Source of the DNA: Apoda limacodes
Lineage: Eukaryota > Arthropoda > Insecta > Lepidoptera > Limacodidae
Reading direction: 5' to 3'
NCBI GenBank assembly: GCA_946406115.1
Contig: OX291555.1
Location: 11,426,001-11,490,000 of the forward strand
Length of the DNA stretch: 64,000 bases
The translations under genes were made by a program, and so were the position numbers. Positions 54,890 through 64,000 of this stretch are shown here, piece after piece (within the stretch, counting starts at the first letter, position 1; every line of letters begins with the position of its first letter). A model generated the notes under the pieces. It ran no database searches, had not been told where the DNA came from, and saw nothing but the letters and a program-made list of their open reading frames with translations.

Positions 54890-54990
54890 ATTGGCTTACT
54901 GGTTCTTCGCGCATTGGTCAGGCGATTGGCTTACTAGTTCTTTCCGCATTGGTCGGGTGCGGTTGGCCTATTAAAAGCGCTTTCGCCTTT
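54890..54990 (+). promoter_or_regulatory. Promoter-like segment: duplicated CCAAT boxes and TATTAAAAG
   Basis: ATTGG (inverse CCAAT) occurs at 54890, 54913, 54925 and 54948, because a 35-bp unit (ATTGGCTTACTxGTTCTT … GCATTGGTC) is tandemly duplicated. TATTAAAAG follows at 54969, then the GC-rich AGCGCTTTCGCC. It lies 1.3 kb upstream of the third zinc-finger unit's first recognisable exon, on the same strand, and could drive it (inference). Confidence 0.4.
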
Positions 54991-55966
54991 CCACGTAGCG
55001 TCGAGTGGCTAGAACGTTAAATCCGACGTAGTCACTAGCATGCAGCTGTTTGTCGACTCAAACGCGACAATCGCATTTGACGACGACGAAAAGGCGGAAT
55101 GCCCAGCGAAATAGCTAGAGCGGCAAGCGTCCCTTCCCCCACTTGATTCACTTCCGCCCGTAATGTCTATCAGGTCCAAAAGATTAAGATAGACTTAAAA
55201 CTTAAAAGGCCCCGGGAGCTGACGGGATTTCGAATAGGATCTCCTATCCTTTTTTTTATTATAATCCAGCTGAATTTGGTTATCCGCGTGGTACGAGGAG
55301 TTCGTGTTCTTGACAATGTTGGTGATGTGCTCAACTCATTTTACGTTGCTCGTTAGGGTTACTCCAAGGTCTTTTTGTGTCTTGACAGACGTTTCTGTTG
55401 TGTCGTCTATTATGTCTGAGACACCAGGGTTGTCCTATTCTAATCAGAGTCAAAACAGTTACACAGTACAGTATCAGGACAGTAACAATAAAACTGCATT
55501 TAGTTTAGACACCCACTCTTTAGTCCATTCTTGTCGCTTGTTTGTATACTAAAACCTTATGGTTTACACTGCAAAGTTTGTTCCTCGTGGGCTTATAAAA
55601 GGTGATTGTGATGTAGTTTGTCGAAGGAATAAAGTTTACACTAAACTTTAAGTAAAATATATAATAAAGCATATTCCTAGAGAAAATTAAATCTAACAAA
55701 CTCAGTGGAGAGGAATATTGTAACAATGGGATATCTAAATTTACAACGGTCGTCCATTGAGGTTTGAAAATGCCCGTTACGTTATTTTTACATAGGTTCA
55801 TAATCTCACTGGTCAGCTATCGGCCCTTATTCCTTTTTTCTTCTAAGTCTTCTAAAACTGGTCACTGCGCACAATGGTCCTTTAGCTGGTCACTTAGCTT
55901 GGCATCCGGTGCGTGGACTAGGCTTTTTCGCGATGACCGTCGCTTGTAAAAAATGTTTGGACAAAA
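54991..55966. other. GC-richer stretch without recognised gene
   Basis: 55010-55160 could be a transcribed leader below the promoter-like segment, but no clear exon can be drawn. The remaining frames are unrecognised. Confidence 0.35.
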
Positions 55967-56123
55967 ACAATTGCACAACATTTTTTGGACATTATATGCA
56001 GCGCCGTGTGGTCCCAAACTAAGCAAAGCTTGTGCTATGGATACGAGAAAACGGATACAAATACATGCACCTTTTTTTGTTAGTCCCAGTCGGGTCATTA
56101 CCCACTAAGCCACGGAGCCGACC
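55967..56123 (-). repeat. tRNA-headed SINE, minus strand
   Basis: On the minus strand it starts TTGGTCGGCTCCGTGGCTTA and GTGGGTAATGACC; TGGCTTAGTGGG fits the polymerase III A box. It ends with TTTGGGACCACACGGCGCTG and an AAAAAATGTTG tail, as in the segment at 3238-3430. A clear B box is missing, so it is probably inactive. Confidence 0.6.
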
Positions 56124-56252
56124 AATATAAAAGTACCTACATGTATTCTCAAATTTAGGTTAATACCGCGAAAAAGATAAAAGTCATCTTATTCACATTA
56201 CTGTTCTATATTGTACAAATTTATGATAGCATGAAAGAGAACACCATGCTAG

Positions 56253-56454
56253 TATCGTATATACGGGTTTGTTCCAGAAACAGGATCGTCTAGAGCTTAT
56301 GATGCTGTCGAACTCGAGACAATCAACAAGGACACAGTTGAAGCAACAGGTAGTGCAGTGTGTGAGCTGTACAGGGGTCATGAAATCAAGGGGGAGCTGG
56401 TGCTCGGCCCTACAGAGTTGCTGCGTTCTGCTCCGCTACAACAGTACACTACTG
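56253..56454 (+). CDS. N-terminal exon of the third zinc-finger unit, 5' shortened
   Basis: Open after a TAG at 56250-56252 to the donor ACTG|GTTTGT at 56454/56455, phase 1. It reads PETGSSRAYDAVELETINKD, CELYRGHEIKGELVLGPTEL, LLRSAPLQQ, aligned with the end of the exons at 14612 and 44472 (ELYADYEVKEEL here changed to ELYRGHEIKGEL). The first 45 or so residues of those exons, including the MDDLMKK start, have no counterpart, and no in-frame ATG is present, so either the start is in an upstream exon or the gene is 5'-truncated. A possible acceptor (GTTTGTTCCAG) ends at 56277. The following intron is only 217 bases. Confidence 0.6.
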
Positions 56455-56671
56455 GTTTGTACATTATAAAATTCAAATTTAATGAAGCTCTCTTTTGCAC
56501 GGGCTGTATAATAAGCATCTTCAGTACTGTACATTTGCGTAGAATCCGCATAAAATGTACTATGTCTCTATGGTGGGTCAAACGAAGTCTTGACCACGAA
56601 CTATAATTCCCTATAATTAGACCCATCGGGCATAGTCTTTTTCGCCTAACTTTTAATGTTGTCTATTGCAG

Positions 56672-57615
56672 ATGTTAGAGAGCAGGGTGCAGACAGTAGG
56701 TTGACGCAGCGTGCTGCAAGTGGGAGAGACAGATCAGGAGCTGAGAAGTGTGTTGATGTTGAGAGCGGGGCGCATACTTGTCGTGTTGGTGACGAGCCTT
56801 GCGCGATGGCGACATACGCGGTATATAGACCTCACGCACAAGCAGACTGTGTAGGCGATGAGAGTTTTACCGAATACGATAACTTAAGGGTATACGCGCT
56901 AGTCCGAAAAGGACCAAGAGAGTACGAGTGTGACTGGGGAAAGCAATTAATTTTGAAAACAAACTTAGAGAAACACATTTGGACACACACGCGAGAAAGC
57001 CAATTCAAATGTGATGTGTGTAAGAAAGAGTTTACTCGAAAAAATGGCTTGGAGAGACACATGGCGACACACATGGGCAAAAGTCCACACAAATGTGGCT
57101 GGTGCTACAAAGAGTTTACAAGGAAGAATAGCTTGAAATATCACATACTGGTGCACACAGGAGAAAGGCCGCACAAGTGTGACTTCTGTAGAAAGGAGTT
57201 TACTGGAAAGAGTAACTTAAAGAGGCACATGCAGGCCCATACAGGAGGAAGGCAACACAAATGTGATGTGTGTAGCAAAGAGTTCACGCATAATAGTGAC
57301 TTAAAGAGGCATATGCGGATCCATAGAGGAGAAAGGCCACACAAATGTGATGTGTGTAGCAAAGAGTTCACACAGAAGAGTAATTTAAAGAGGCATACCC
57401 GGACCCATAGAGGAGAAAGGCCATACAAATGTGATGTGTGTAACAAAGAGTTCACACAGAAGAGTCACTTAAAGTTGCACATATTGACACACACGGGAGG
57501 AGAGGAGCCACACAAATTCGTCATGTGCAGCGAAGAATTAACACAGAAAGGTCACTTGGAGAGGCACATAGCGACACACACGGGCAAAAGTTCACACAAA
57601 TGTGGCTTGTGCTAA
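56672..57615 (+). CDS. Third zinc-finger array exon
   Basis: It follows the acceptor GTCTATTGCAG (56671), in phase with 56454. The linker REQGADSRLTQRAASGRDRS, TCRVGDEPCAMATYAV is conserved with the other arrays. A degenerate finger (YECDWGKQ, no second Cys) is followed by six canonical fingers (CDVCKKEFTRKNGL, CGWCYKEF, CDFCRKEF, CDVCSKEFTHNSDL, CDVCSKEFTQKSNL, CDVCNKEFTQKSHL), then HKFVMCSEE with Phe in place of the first Cys, and a last C-x2-C cut by TAA at 57613-57615. At least six working fingers are predicted. The helices (RKNGLER, GKSNLKR, QKSNLKR) differ from those of the other arrays, so target specificity should differ. Confidence 0.8.
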
Positions 57616-58075
57616 AAACAGTTTACAAGGAAGAGTAGCTTGAAATATCACATGCTGGTACACACAGGAGAAAGGCCGCACAAGTGTGACTTGTGTAGCA
57701 AGGAGTTTACTGGGAAGAGTAACTTAGAAAGGCATATGCAGGCCCATACAGGAGGAAGGCCACACAAATGTGATGTGTGTAGCAAAGAGTTCACACAGAA
57801 GAGTCACTTAAAGTCGCATATATTGACACACACGGGAGGAGTAGAGCCACACAAATTCGTCATGTGCAGCGAAGTGTTTACACAGAAAGGTCACTTGGAG
57901 AGGCACATAGCGAAAAATCATATAGGTGCATGATCTGTTATAAGAAATTTGCACCAACCATTAATTTAATTAAAGCATACTGTAACGATTTATCCCCACA
58001 CCTGTAGTGCATATTATACGAGATTTGGAGATAGAAGCAAACTCAAAAGGCACATGTGTGGGTACAAACAAAACA
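57616..58075 (+). pseudogene. Third array beyond the nonsense codon
   Basis: The TAA at 57613 stands where the parallel copy at 57107-57109 has TAC. The frame goes on with KQFTRKSSLKYHMLVH, CDLCSKEFTGKSNLERHM, CDVCSKEFTQKSHLKSHI and HKFVMCSEVFTQKGHLERHI to TGA at 57931. A short deletion then shifts the frame, and SYRCMICYKKFAPTINLIKA ends at TAG about 58005. FGDRSKLKRHMCGY, another finger remnant, is readable at 58020-58070. Confidence 0.75.
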
Positions 58076-58969
58076 GATTAACGAACACTGGTTCGTATTA
58101 CTTAATTGTTTGTATAGACTTTCGAGACTGAAGTTTTTGCGTTACTATGCACGTTTAAATGTTATTATTTTGATAATTAAATGTCTATGTGATTGCCTGT
58201 CTCAATGTTTAAGTTTAATATATTATTACATTTTTCAACACAATAAAATTGCTCATAAAGCAGCCTATATTGCACCCTTTTTTAGCATCTGAATAGTCAT
58301 GACAATTACCGCACAAGTGCCTTTAATTTAACAGTTTTTTTTTTCTAATTTTTAGCAAGAAGAAATTATGCCTATTAACTAAGTTCTTATTTTTGGATAA
58401 ATATATCTAAGGTGTATTGTTAAAAAAATATCAGATTTCATAAAATTTTCCATTAAACATATTAACACTAATATAAGTAAATATTTAACACAGTAGGTAT
58501 TTGTTTTATTTAAATGTTTTTGAAACAAGGCTCTATTGCCGGCTGTGGCAGTGGCGGAATGGCCTGGAAATAAATAAAATATCTACCAATTTTTGCACAA
58601 GACTGTTCTTTGTACTAAGTTTATCGCGATTTTATAAATAAACTAGCTGACCGGGCAGACGTTGTCCTGCATGATACCGACTGCAGCGCTATCTGCCGGG
58701 CTGATCTGTGAATCTAAACCATCCAGGGCGCCACACAAACACATACAAAAAAATCATTGAAATCGATCCAGCAATTTAGGAGGAGTAAAGTGACATACAC
58801 GCGTACAGTAGAAGAAGCAGCGAAGACGAACAATAAATATTACATTATGATACAAGTGATCAAGTTTAATTTACTGTCCTTGAAGTTGGAAACATTCATA
58901 TGACACTCGTGAGCTCTGCTCAATACACACTCGGCTATAGTAGACAACACAGTGCGCTAAGTCCAGGTC
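58076..58969. other. Stretch without gene; one repeat
   Basis: AT-rich. 58640-58810 is a repeat of the 26275 type (AACTAGCTGACCGGGCAGAC … GCAATTTAGGAGGAGTAAAG). Confidence 0.45.
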
Positions 58970-59140
58970 ATAGGAGCTATAAGAGCTTCCGCCTGGATGG
59001 AGAAACAATCCGCAATCTGTTGGTATTGTACTCCAAGAATTGCTACTGAATCAGGGTTGTCTGAAAGATCAGTGGATCCTGTTGGAACTCCTCTGCGAGA
59101 CCATCGAGAAGATCTGGAGAGTTGGAAATTTGGCACAGGG
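58970..59140 (-). mobile_element. BEL/Pao pol scrap, minus strand
   Basis: Minus-strand reading ISNSPDLLDGLAEEFQQDPL followed by DNPDSVAILGVQYQ-like sequence after a frame change matches 37250-37380 of the larger copy (ISNSPDLLDDLCNEFQQDPL). Confidence 0.7.
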
Positions 59141-59897
59141 TTGGTTTAACCCGGAATATTCAAATGTTCTTGGAGGAACAATTATAAATTATTGTTTGTA
59201 TGTACTTCGCAACATAGCATATTGATCGTAAAATCAATTTATCCAAAATAAATTTTGTCTCCGCGTTTCTCCTCTTAAGTGCTAAATTTTAAAAAATCTC
59301 AAATATTTGCATATCGTAGCATCTTTGGAAAAATATTATTTCTCAAACAAACTGCCACCTCCTTTTATCCACTTAGGAGTCGAATTTTGTGAAACACCAA
59401 AAAATATGTTTTTTAATTAGGTTGAAAAGCATTGATTGAGCTTTATGTGAATTCATACTAAATAATATTTATTTATTTACTTAGAAAACCAACAGCCATA
59501 CAAAATAAATAAGTAAACTTAACATAATTATTAAACAAAAGCCAATCACAAGTTTCCCCTTAATTACTTGTACATATATGTGGGTGGATATGATCTCGTC
59601 CCTATTTAAATTTAATAATATAATGTAAGAATAGAAGCGTCGATTCGGTATAAAAATTAATGTTAATGTTTGGAATTAAAAATATTTTATTTCAATTTGT
59701 AAATTATTGGAATCTGCAGAAATATGTAGCAATTGCTGTGTGGTATGTACTGATGTACAGGTCCTCCGGTCATTTAAAAATAACAATTTATAATAAAGCA
59801 TTTTTCTTTGTAAGTACGATGTTGAGTCTTACTTTTAAAGTCAAGATAAGGGAGAAATTTATATTATTCAATACTATGTACTATACTATCATATTGC
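59141..59897. other. Stretch without recognised gene
   Basis: AT-rich, short frames only. Confidence 0.35.
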
Positions 59898-60300
59898 TGG
59901 TCTGCTCTTGCAAACTTCTTTGTATTCTTAGTATTTAGTCTTAATTTTTTGTTTTGTTTATTAATACTGTAAGACATTGATTATTTCTTAGTGATGAATA
60001 CATAAACTGTCTTTTGTTTATATTAGATACTTTTTTATGTTGTGCTTTATATTTCATGTTTTTTATGTTTGTAATGGAAAGTGTCCTTTTATGATAGGGA
60101 GGGCATTTTCCAATATTTTAATTGGACGCTGTAAGAGAAATAGAGAAAAGAAATGCCCTTGCTGAGTTTCTTGCCGGTTCTTCTCAGTACAAGGTCTCCC
60201 GCCCTGTAGACTTACGAACCGATGGCGTAGTGACATTCATAAGTGCTCAATTATTGTAGCCTAAACTGAATAAATTGAATTTGAATTTGAATTTGAATTA
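59898..60300 (+). mobile_element. LINE 3' end, plus strand
   Basis: Inverse of 52503-52885: starts CTGGTCTGCTCTTGCAAAC, contains GCTGAGTTTCTTGCCGG and ends TAAACTGAATAAATTGAATT plus a TTGAAT tandem tail. It is a 5'-truncated retrotransposed copy. Confidence 0.75.
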
Positions 60301-60723
60301 TTATAAATGTGAAAGTAAGTTTGTTTGTTTGTTCGTTCTACCTTCACGGCGCACCGGACGGAGCATCCAATTGAGTTGAAATTTTACGCAGGGATTTTTA
60401 ATACCGAAAATCATCCTATAAAAAGGAGATTAAAGTTTGTTTGAGAATTCCGATATTTTTTCAGTTAAACAACTGGACCTAGACTTGAAATTTTGCACAG
60501 AGATTTCTGTTATTACGTAGGCGAGCACTAAAAAAGGATTTTTCAAAATCAACATGGTGCAACCATACAAACGGGTTTATCGGGTCGCTGATTATAAAAA
60601 CAACGATTTTAAAATCCAACGTGGGGAACGTGAAATACCATCATCCTCTGTTGGGGTGCGATGGGGCTGAAACGTCTTAATATCAATATGGTTGTCGCGA
60701 CAGACAGCCACACAAATGATCTT
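60301..60723. repeat. Dispersed repeat 3' segments
   Basis: TGTTTGTTCGTTCTACC, CAATTGAGTTGAAATTTTACG, TATTACGTAGGCGAGCACTA: common tail of Lepidoptera retroelements. No coding. Confidence 0.45.
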
Positions 60724-61020
60724 TTAAGTGTTTAATTTTTTCCTTTCGAGGTATGGAACGAGACCCGTGTTATCCCAATAGGTTTTTAAATTTGTATTTA
60801 GTGCCATCTCGATCTTCGTCCGGTACGTAGGCGAGCGCGGGTGGCGCGACGGGATACGGGAGTAGTCATCGGGAAACTTTCTGTGTCCGTAGTACAATTC
60901 AAGATGCTGCACGAAGGTAGTTGCCTGCTTGCTTTTTATAAAGAACATAGTTCTGCGTCCATACATTGTTAGCCTTACAACCAAGGACAAAGAAAAATCA
61001 TGTGTTGTATTTTTAATCAT
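60724..61020 (-). CDS. Unidentified 98-codon frame
   Basis: ATG at 61020 to a stop at 60724, with a locally raised GC content (60800-60960). Readable segments: LTMYGRRTMFFIKSK, FVQHLELYYGHRKFPDDYSR, SPTYRTKIEMALNTN. The first part is hydrophobic, the middle basic and aromatic. No family is recognised and there is no clear splice or promoter context. It could be an exon, a retroelement piece or chance. Confidence 0.25.
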   Translation of the reverse strand: MIKNTTHDFSLSLVVRLTMYGRRTMFFIKSKQATTFVQHLELYYGHRKFPDDYSRIPSRHPRSPTYRTKIEMALNTNLKTYWDNTGLVPYLERKKLNT

Positions 61021-63109
61021 TATTCAGTTACCATAAGATATTATTTTTATAGCGGACTAGCTGAAGAATAGTTCTCTGATAAAAAAAGTCATGAATTTTA
61101 TGGTTGGTTCGTGTATTTTCCACGGCTCGATTGAACTGTTTTAATAGAGTAAAAATCGGTTTGTTATAGCTTTCTAGTGGTTTTTAAGATAAAAATACCT
61201 TTAAACACTGAAAAACTATATAACTACCGACCTATTTTCGATAGCAGTTTATGTAGATAATTTTAGATCTTTTTCATTAATGTAACAATAATAATGTACC
61301 TAAGTATGTTTATGGCAAGACACATTCTTGCAAATATTTTTGGATGTTGTCATTAGCATTTAGCTGGCTGGCTGTTTCCTTCATGTACAATAATTCATAT
61401 AAGGTATCTTTAATAATTAACACGAGATTTTTAGAACATGAAAAAACTCAGAGGTGCTCGTGGATTAGTAGCATTCGTCTATTTAACTAGGTACTCGAAG
61501 CAAACTTCACTTTAACATTTGTGACGCCATAACACTATGAACCCTGCTCGTGGTTGGTGTAGACGTTGTTAACACCGGTGTCGTGACACTAGGGTTTCCG
61601 AACTACGTAGTGTTGCCACGGTGTTAATTCTGAACGAGCTAGTGTTAAAACACTAACACCGAGGTTAGTTACACCGACTTCACGAACGGACCTCTGCGTT
61701 TCAGTGAGCTAAAAACATCTTACCTATCATAACCTAAAAGTGGTGTTTCCGTACAATGTCCACATTCTTTGCAACTATTAAACAAACCAACACATTAAGT
61801 TTTGTTATTGTCGATTATGAACGAAACGTTTAAAAACCTTCGTTCAAAAATTATTACTTATTGGCACTTATTTAAAAATAATTATCTAATCTTATTCTTT
61901 TTATTAAATTTTTCTACTGCCGTGTAAATAGGCGTGGCCGTGTAATAAGCTAAGTGCAAATAATAGTAATGAAATGAGGATTGAATGTTTGGATAAAAAA
62001 TATGTTTTAGCGTACTTACATAATTCAATCAAAAGATCGATTAGAATCGTTTGGGCATCCTTAATCTACTTCAAGACGAGGCCGCGTTTAGAAGCTACGC
62101 GCCGAGTGTGAACAACGCTTAAAGTCCAGTAACAGTTTACTCTCGATATCAAGAAGCTTATATCTTATTATTATACCACATGGTATAATAAGGTAAAAGC
62201 TTCTGGCTCGATATACTTTCACCATGGACCGTAAATCCATGACTGTGACGGCTCTCTAGTTTTCACGTACAACTCGGTTCGGTTGTAGCTTCGGAACCCA
62301 CCCCGCCGATATGACATTTATTTAAACATAAAGATGGCGACTAGTGAGTATCAGAAAATACTTTTTTATATTCATAACGAATGCAGCTAGTCCGTCTCAT
62401 AAAAATATTTGCAACTAATATTAAAAAAAAGACTATAATTTATCATGTATTTCCAATGTTTTTATTACATAGGGCGACTTTTGGGTTGTCCTTTAGGCTT
62501 GCATTCTTATAAAATATACATAAATCTACTTACGTTCCTTAATTATTCGATAGATAAAATATAATTGATAAATGTCTGCATGCATTAACTAACGAACGAT
62601 ACAAAAAATTTTTTAGCAGGCATATTCAACATTTTTGATTAACAAAAAAGGGTAATTTTGACCGTATTGTGAAAGTGTGTTTATCAGCCTATGTATGTTT
62701 GTCACTTTGTCGCTCTTGAAGAGACTAAACGCATGGACCGATTTTGATGATTAATACGTCAATCGATTTGTCTTAATCCTGCGAGTGTAACAAAAGAGAT
62801 AAAATGCAAAATTCAATATGGTGACAACCATCTAAAACGTCTCAAATCTTCCCAGTAATGGTTCCCGACTGCTAAAGTACCTATATTAGAATTTTACCAT
62901 TACTGGACTTATTTTTCTCTTTTCAGTTTTTATTGAAAGTTCATTTTTACCGCAGTGTTAATTTTTTATCATCGGTGGTTTGTAAGTATAGGTACACTTT
63001 ATTTTAATAATTATCTAAATAAAACAAGAGATAAAATTGAAATTAGAAGTTTTTGTATTGATACCCTCTACGAAATATACAAGGTTTGTACTTACACAAT
63101 AATACAAAT
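61021..63109. other. Intergenic stretch with palindromes and a hairpin
   Basis: No gene. Palindromes at 61572-61581 (ACACCGGTGT) and 61640-61655 (TAGTGTTAAAACACTA) lie in a GC-richer patch. A long hairpin is at 62152-62204. The rest is AT-rich. Confidence 0.45.
62152..62204. other. Imperfect hairpin, about 53 bases
   Basis: AGAAGCTT (62152-62159) pairs with AAGCTTCT (62197-62204); inside, TTATTATACC pairs with GGTATAATAA around the loop ACAT, with a small internal bulge. CTCGATAT flanks both sides in direct orientation. Confidence 0.5.
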
Positions 63110-63435
63110 TCATACATTAAAATAACGGAGCATCCAGTTAGGCTGGATAAAATCCACAGGGATAATTAAAAAGACAGAAAAGGACATACGATATATCTTC
63201 TTTTTATCCCGATCAAGAATTCCCACTGGAATATTTTTTACGCGCGAGTTTACCTCCTTCAGGTCGCAACGAAGCAACCAGCAATTTAAAATTGGCACAG
63301 GGATAGTAAAAAGAAAGACGGAAAAGGACATAGGCTACTTTTTATCCTGGAAAATTTAGAGTTCCCACGGGAATAACTATAAGCCGAAAACCAAATTTAG
63401 CGCGGGCGAAGTCGCGGGCAAAAGTTAGTAGCCTT
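63110..63435. repeat. Retroelement 3' end with internal repetition
   Basis: GACAGAAAAGGACATACGAT and GACGGAAAAGGACATAGGCT, each followed by TTTTTATCC and a TTCCCACxGGAATA block, occur twice (about 63172 and 63316). The segment ends GCGCGGGCGAAGTCGCGGGC, a typical Lepidoptera repeat end. Confidence 0.55.
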
Positions 63436-63469
63436 ATAATTCATATCCCTATTTTTATGTTCTTTTCGT

Positions 63470-63630
63470 ACTAATTAGCTCTTATTAAGGGCCCCCTTAG
63501 AGGAAATTACAACAGACAGACGTGGTCTATGTAGGTGCAACAAATTCACATATTGTAGGTAAGTAATAGTCATTCCTCTTAAGGTTTTAATCCTAGTTAG
63601 GTTTTCGTTTTACCCGTCATTAGGACGAAA
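63470..63630 (+). repeat. Dispersed repeat end, third copy
   Basis: ACAACAGACAGACGTGGTCT, GTAGGTAAGTAATAGTCATT, CCTCTTAAGGTTTTAATCC. Relatives at 42830-42965 and, inverted, 15799-15930. Confidence 0.55.
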
Positions 63631-64000
63631 CTCGCAGTATTCCAGTTCTATTAGGATTTCCCTCAAATCGTAAAGCATTAATTTAAAATACTGCTTATGT
63701 ATTTTATTTACCTACTTGGGAACATTTCCTCAACATTTTCAATGTTTGCGGATAGTTACACCGTGTACGGGCCACCGCACAATTATATGTATACCTACTG
63801 ACTCACATTCATGTGTATATAAATTATATAATTATTATAAATTACTGTATTAGTTATGTAAGTTTAGTGTATTCAACACCAATATGTCGAGCGGCCTTTG
63901 ACTTATCATTTACCTTCCCGACACCGTCTTTACTTTATCATCCTATCAGTAAATGTAGATTACCCCTACATTTTGGTCCGTCGAGCTATCAAGACGATTA
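63631..64000. other. Stretch without recognised feature
   Basis: AT-rich to the window edge. Nothing assigned. Confidence 0.4.

Noticed and set aside
56269..56626. Overlapping plus- and minus-strand frames around the third N-exon
   Set aside because: They are out of frame with the conserved ELY-EIK-GEL sequence and do not connect in phase to the array exon.

Overview
The window reads as nuclear DNA of a moth or butterfly. It is AT-rich and intron-bearing. It carries repeat tails common in Lepidoptera (a GAGTTTCTTGCCGG core next to AAAAGTGTTCCT...AATAAA tails, CATC runs before ACAGACAAAC, GCGGGCGAAGTCGCGGGC ends), Jockey, RTE and BEL/Pao fragments, and a local cluster of C2H2 zinc-finger genes of insect type. 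No tRNA, rRNA or CRISPR was found.

The backbone is a tandemly duplicated, fast-evolving zinc-finger gene cluster on the plus strand. Each gene has a short acidic N-terminal exon with the shared motif ELYADxEVKEEL, a phase-1 donor, an intron, and one long exon holding all the fingers. Arrays lie at 3-1271 (5' end outside the window, ended by a nonsense codon), 19549-21716 (the best gene, 21 canonical fingers, joined in frame to the exon at 14612-14925), 51334-53500 (decayed; N-exon at 44472-44788), and 56672-57615 (N-exon at 56253-56454; decayed tail to 58070). A second type of N-exon occurs at 9163-9388 and, broken by a 1-bp deletion, at 35291-35515. The blocks 8090-21835 and 34370-53900 are diverged copies of one unit, separated and expanded by transposons.

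Mobile DNA fills the rest. 5515-6951 is a terminal-inverted-repeat element with a TTA duplication. 11038-13090 holds BEL/Pao and Jockey pieces, and 16600-17225 a dead Tc1/mariner transposase. 22355-24047 (minus) is a nearly intact copy of a multicopy metazoan protein family of unknown function. 24341-26050 (minus) holds LINE and gag-like pieces. 27425-32810 is a broken errantivirus (gypsy-type endogenous retrovirus) with gag, protease, RT, RNase H, integrase and the start of env. 32850-37820 holds Jockey, RTE and BEL/Pao fragments. 38380-41112 is the wreck of a double-stranded-DNA-virus-like or Maverick/Polinton-like element with an adenain-like protease. 41662-44065 holds LINE fragments. 46813-47069 is a hAT MITE.

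The youngest insertion appears to be 48105-51207, a complete pogo/Tigger-type transposon whose 643-aa transposase is uninterrupted, has an aspartate triad and ends in a PHD finger. It lies in the intron of the second zinc-finger unit, and the paralogous intron of the first unit preserves the empty site. From 58.1 kb to the end there is little coding signal: repeats, two hairpins and one unidentified 98-codon frame. All family names come from reading motifs by eye; no database search was run.
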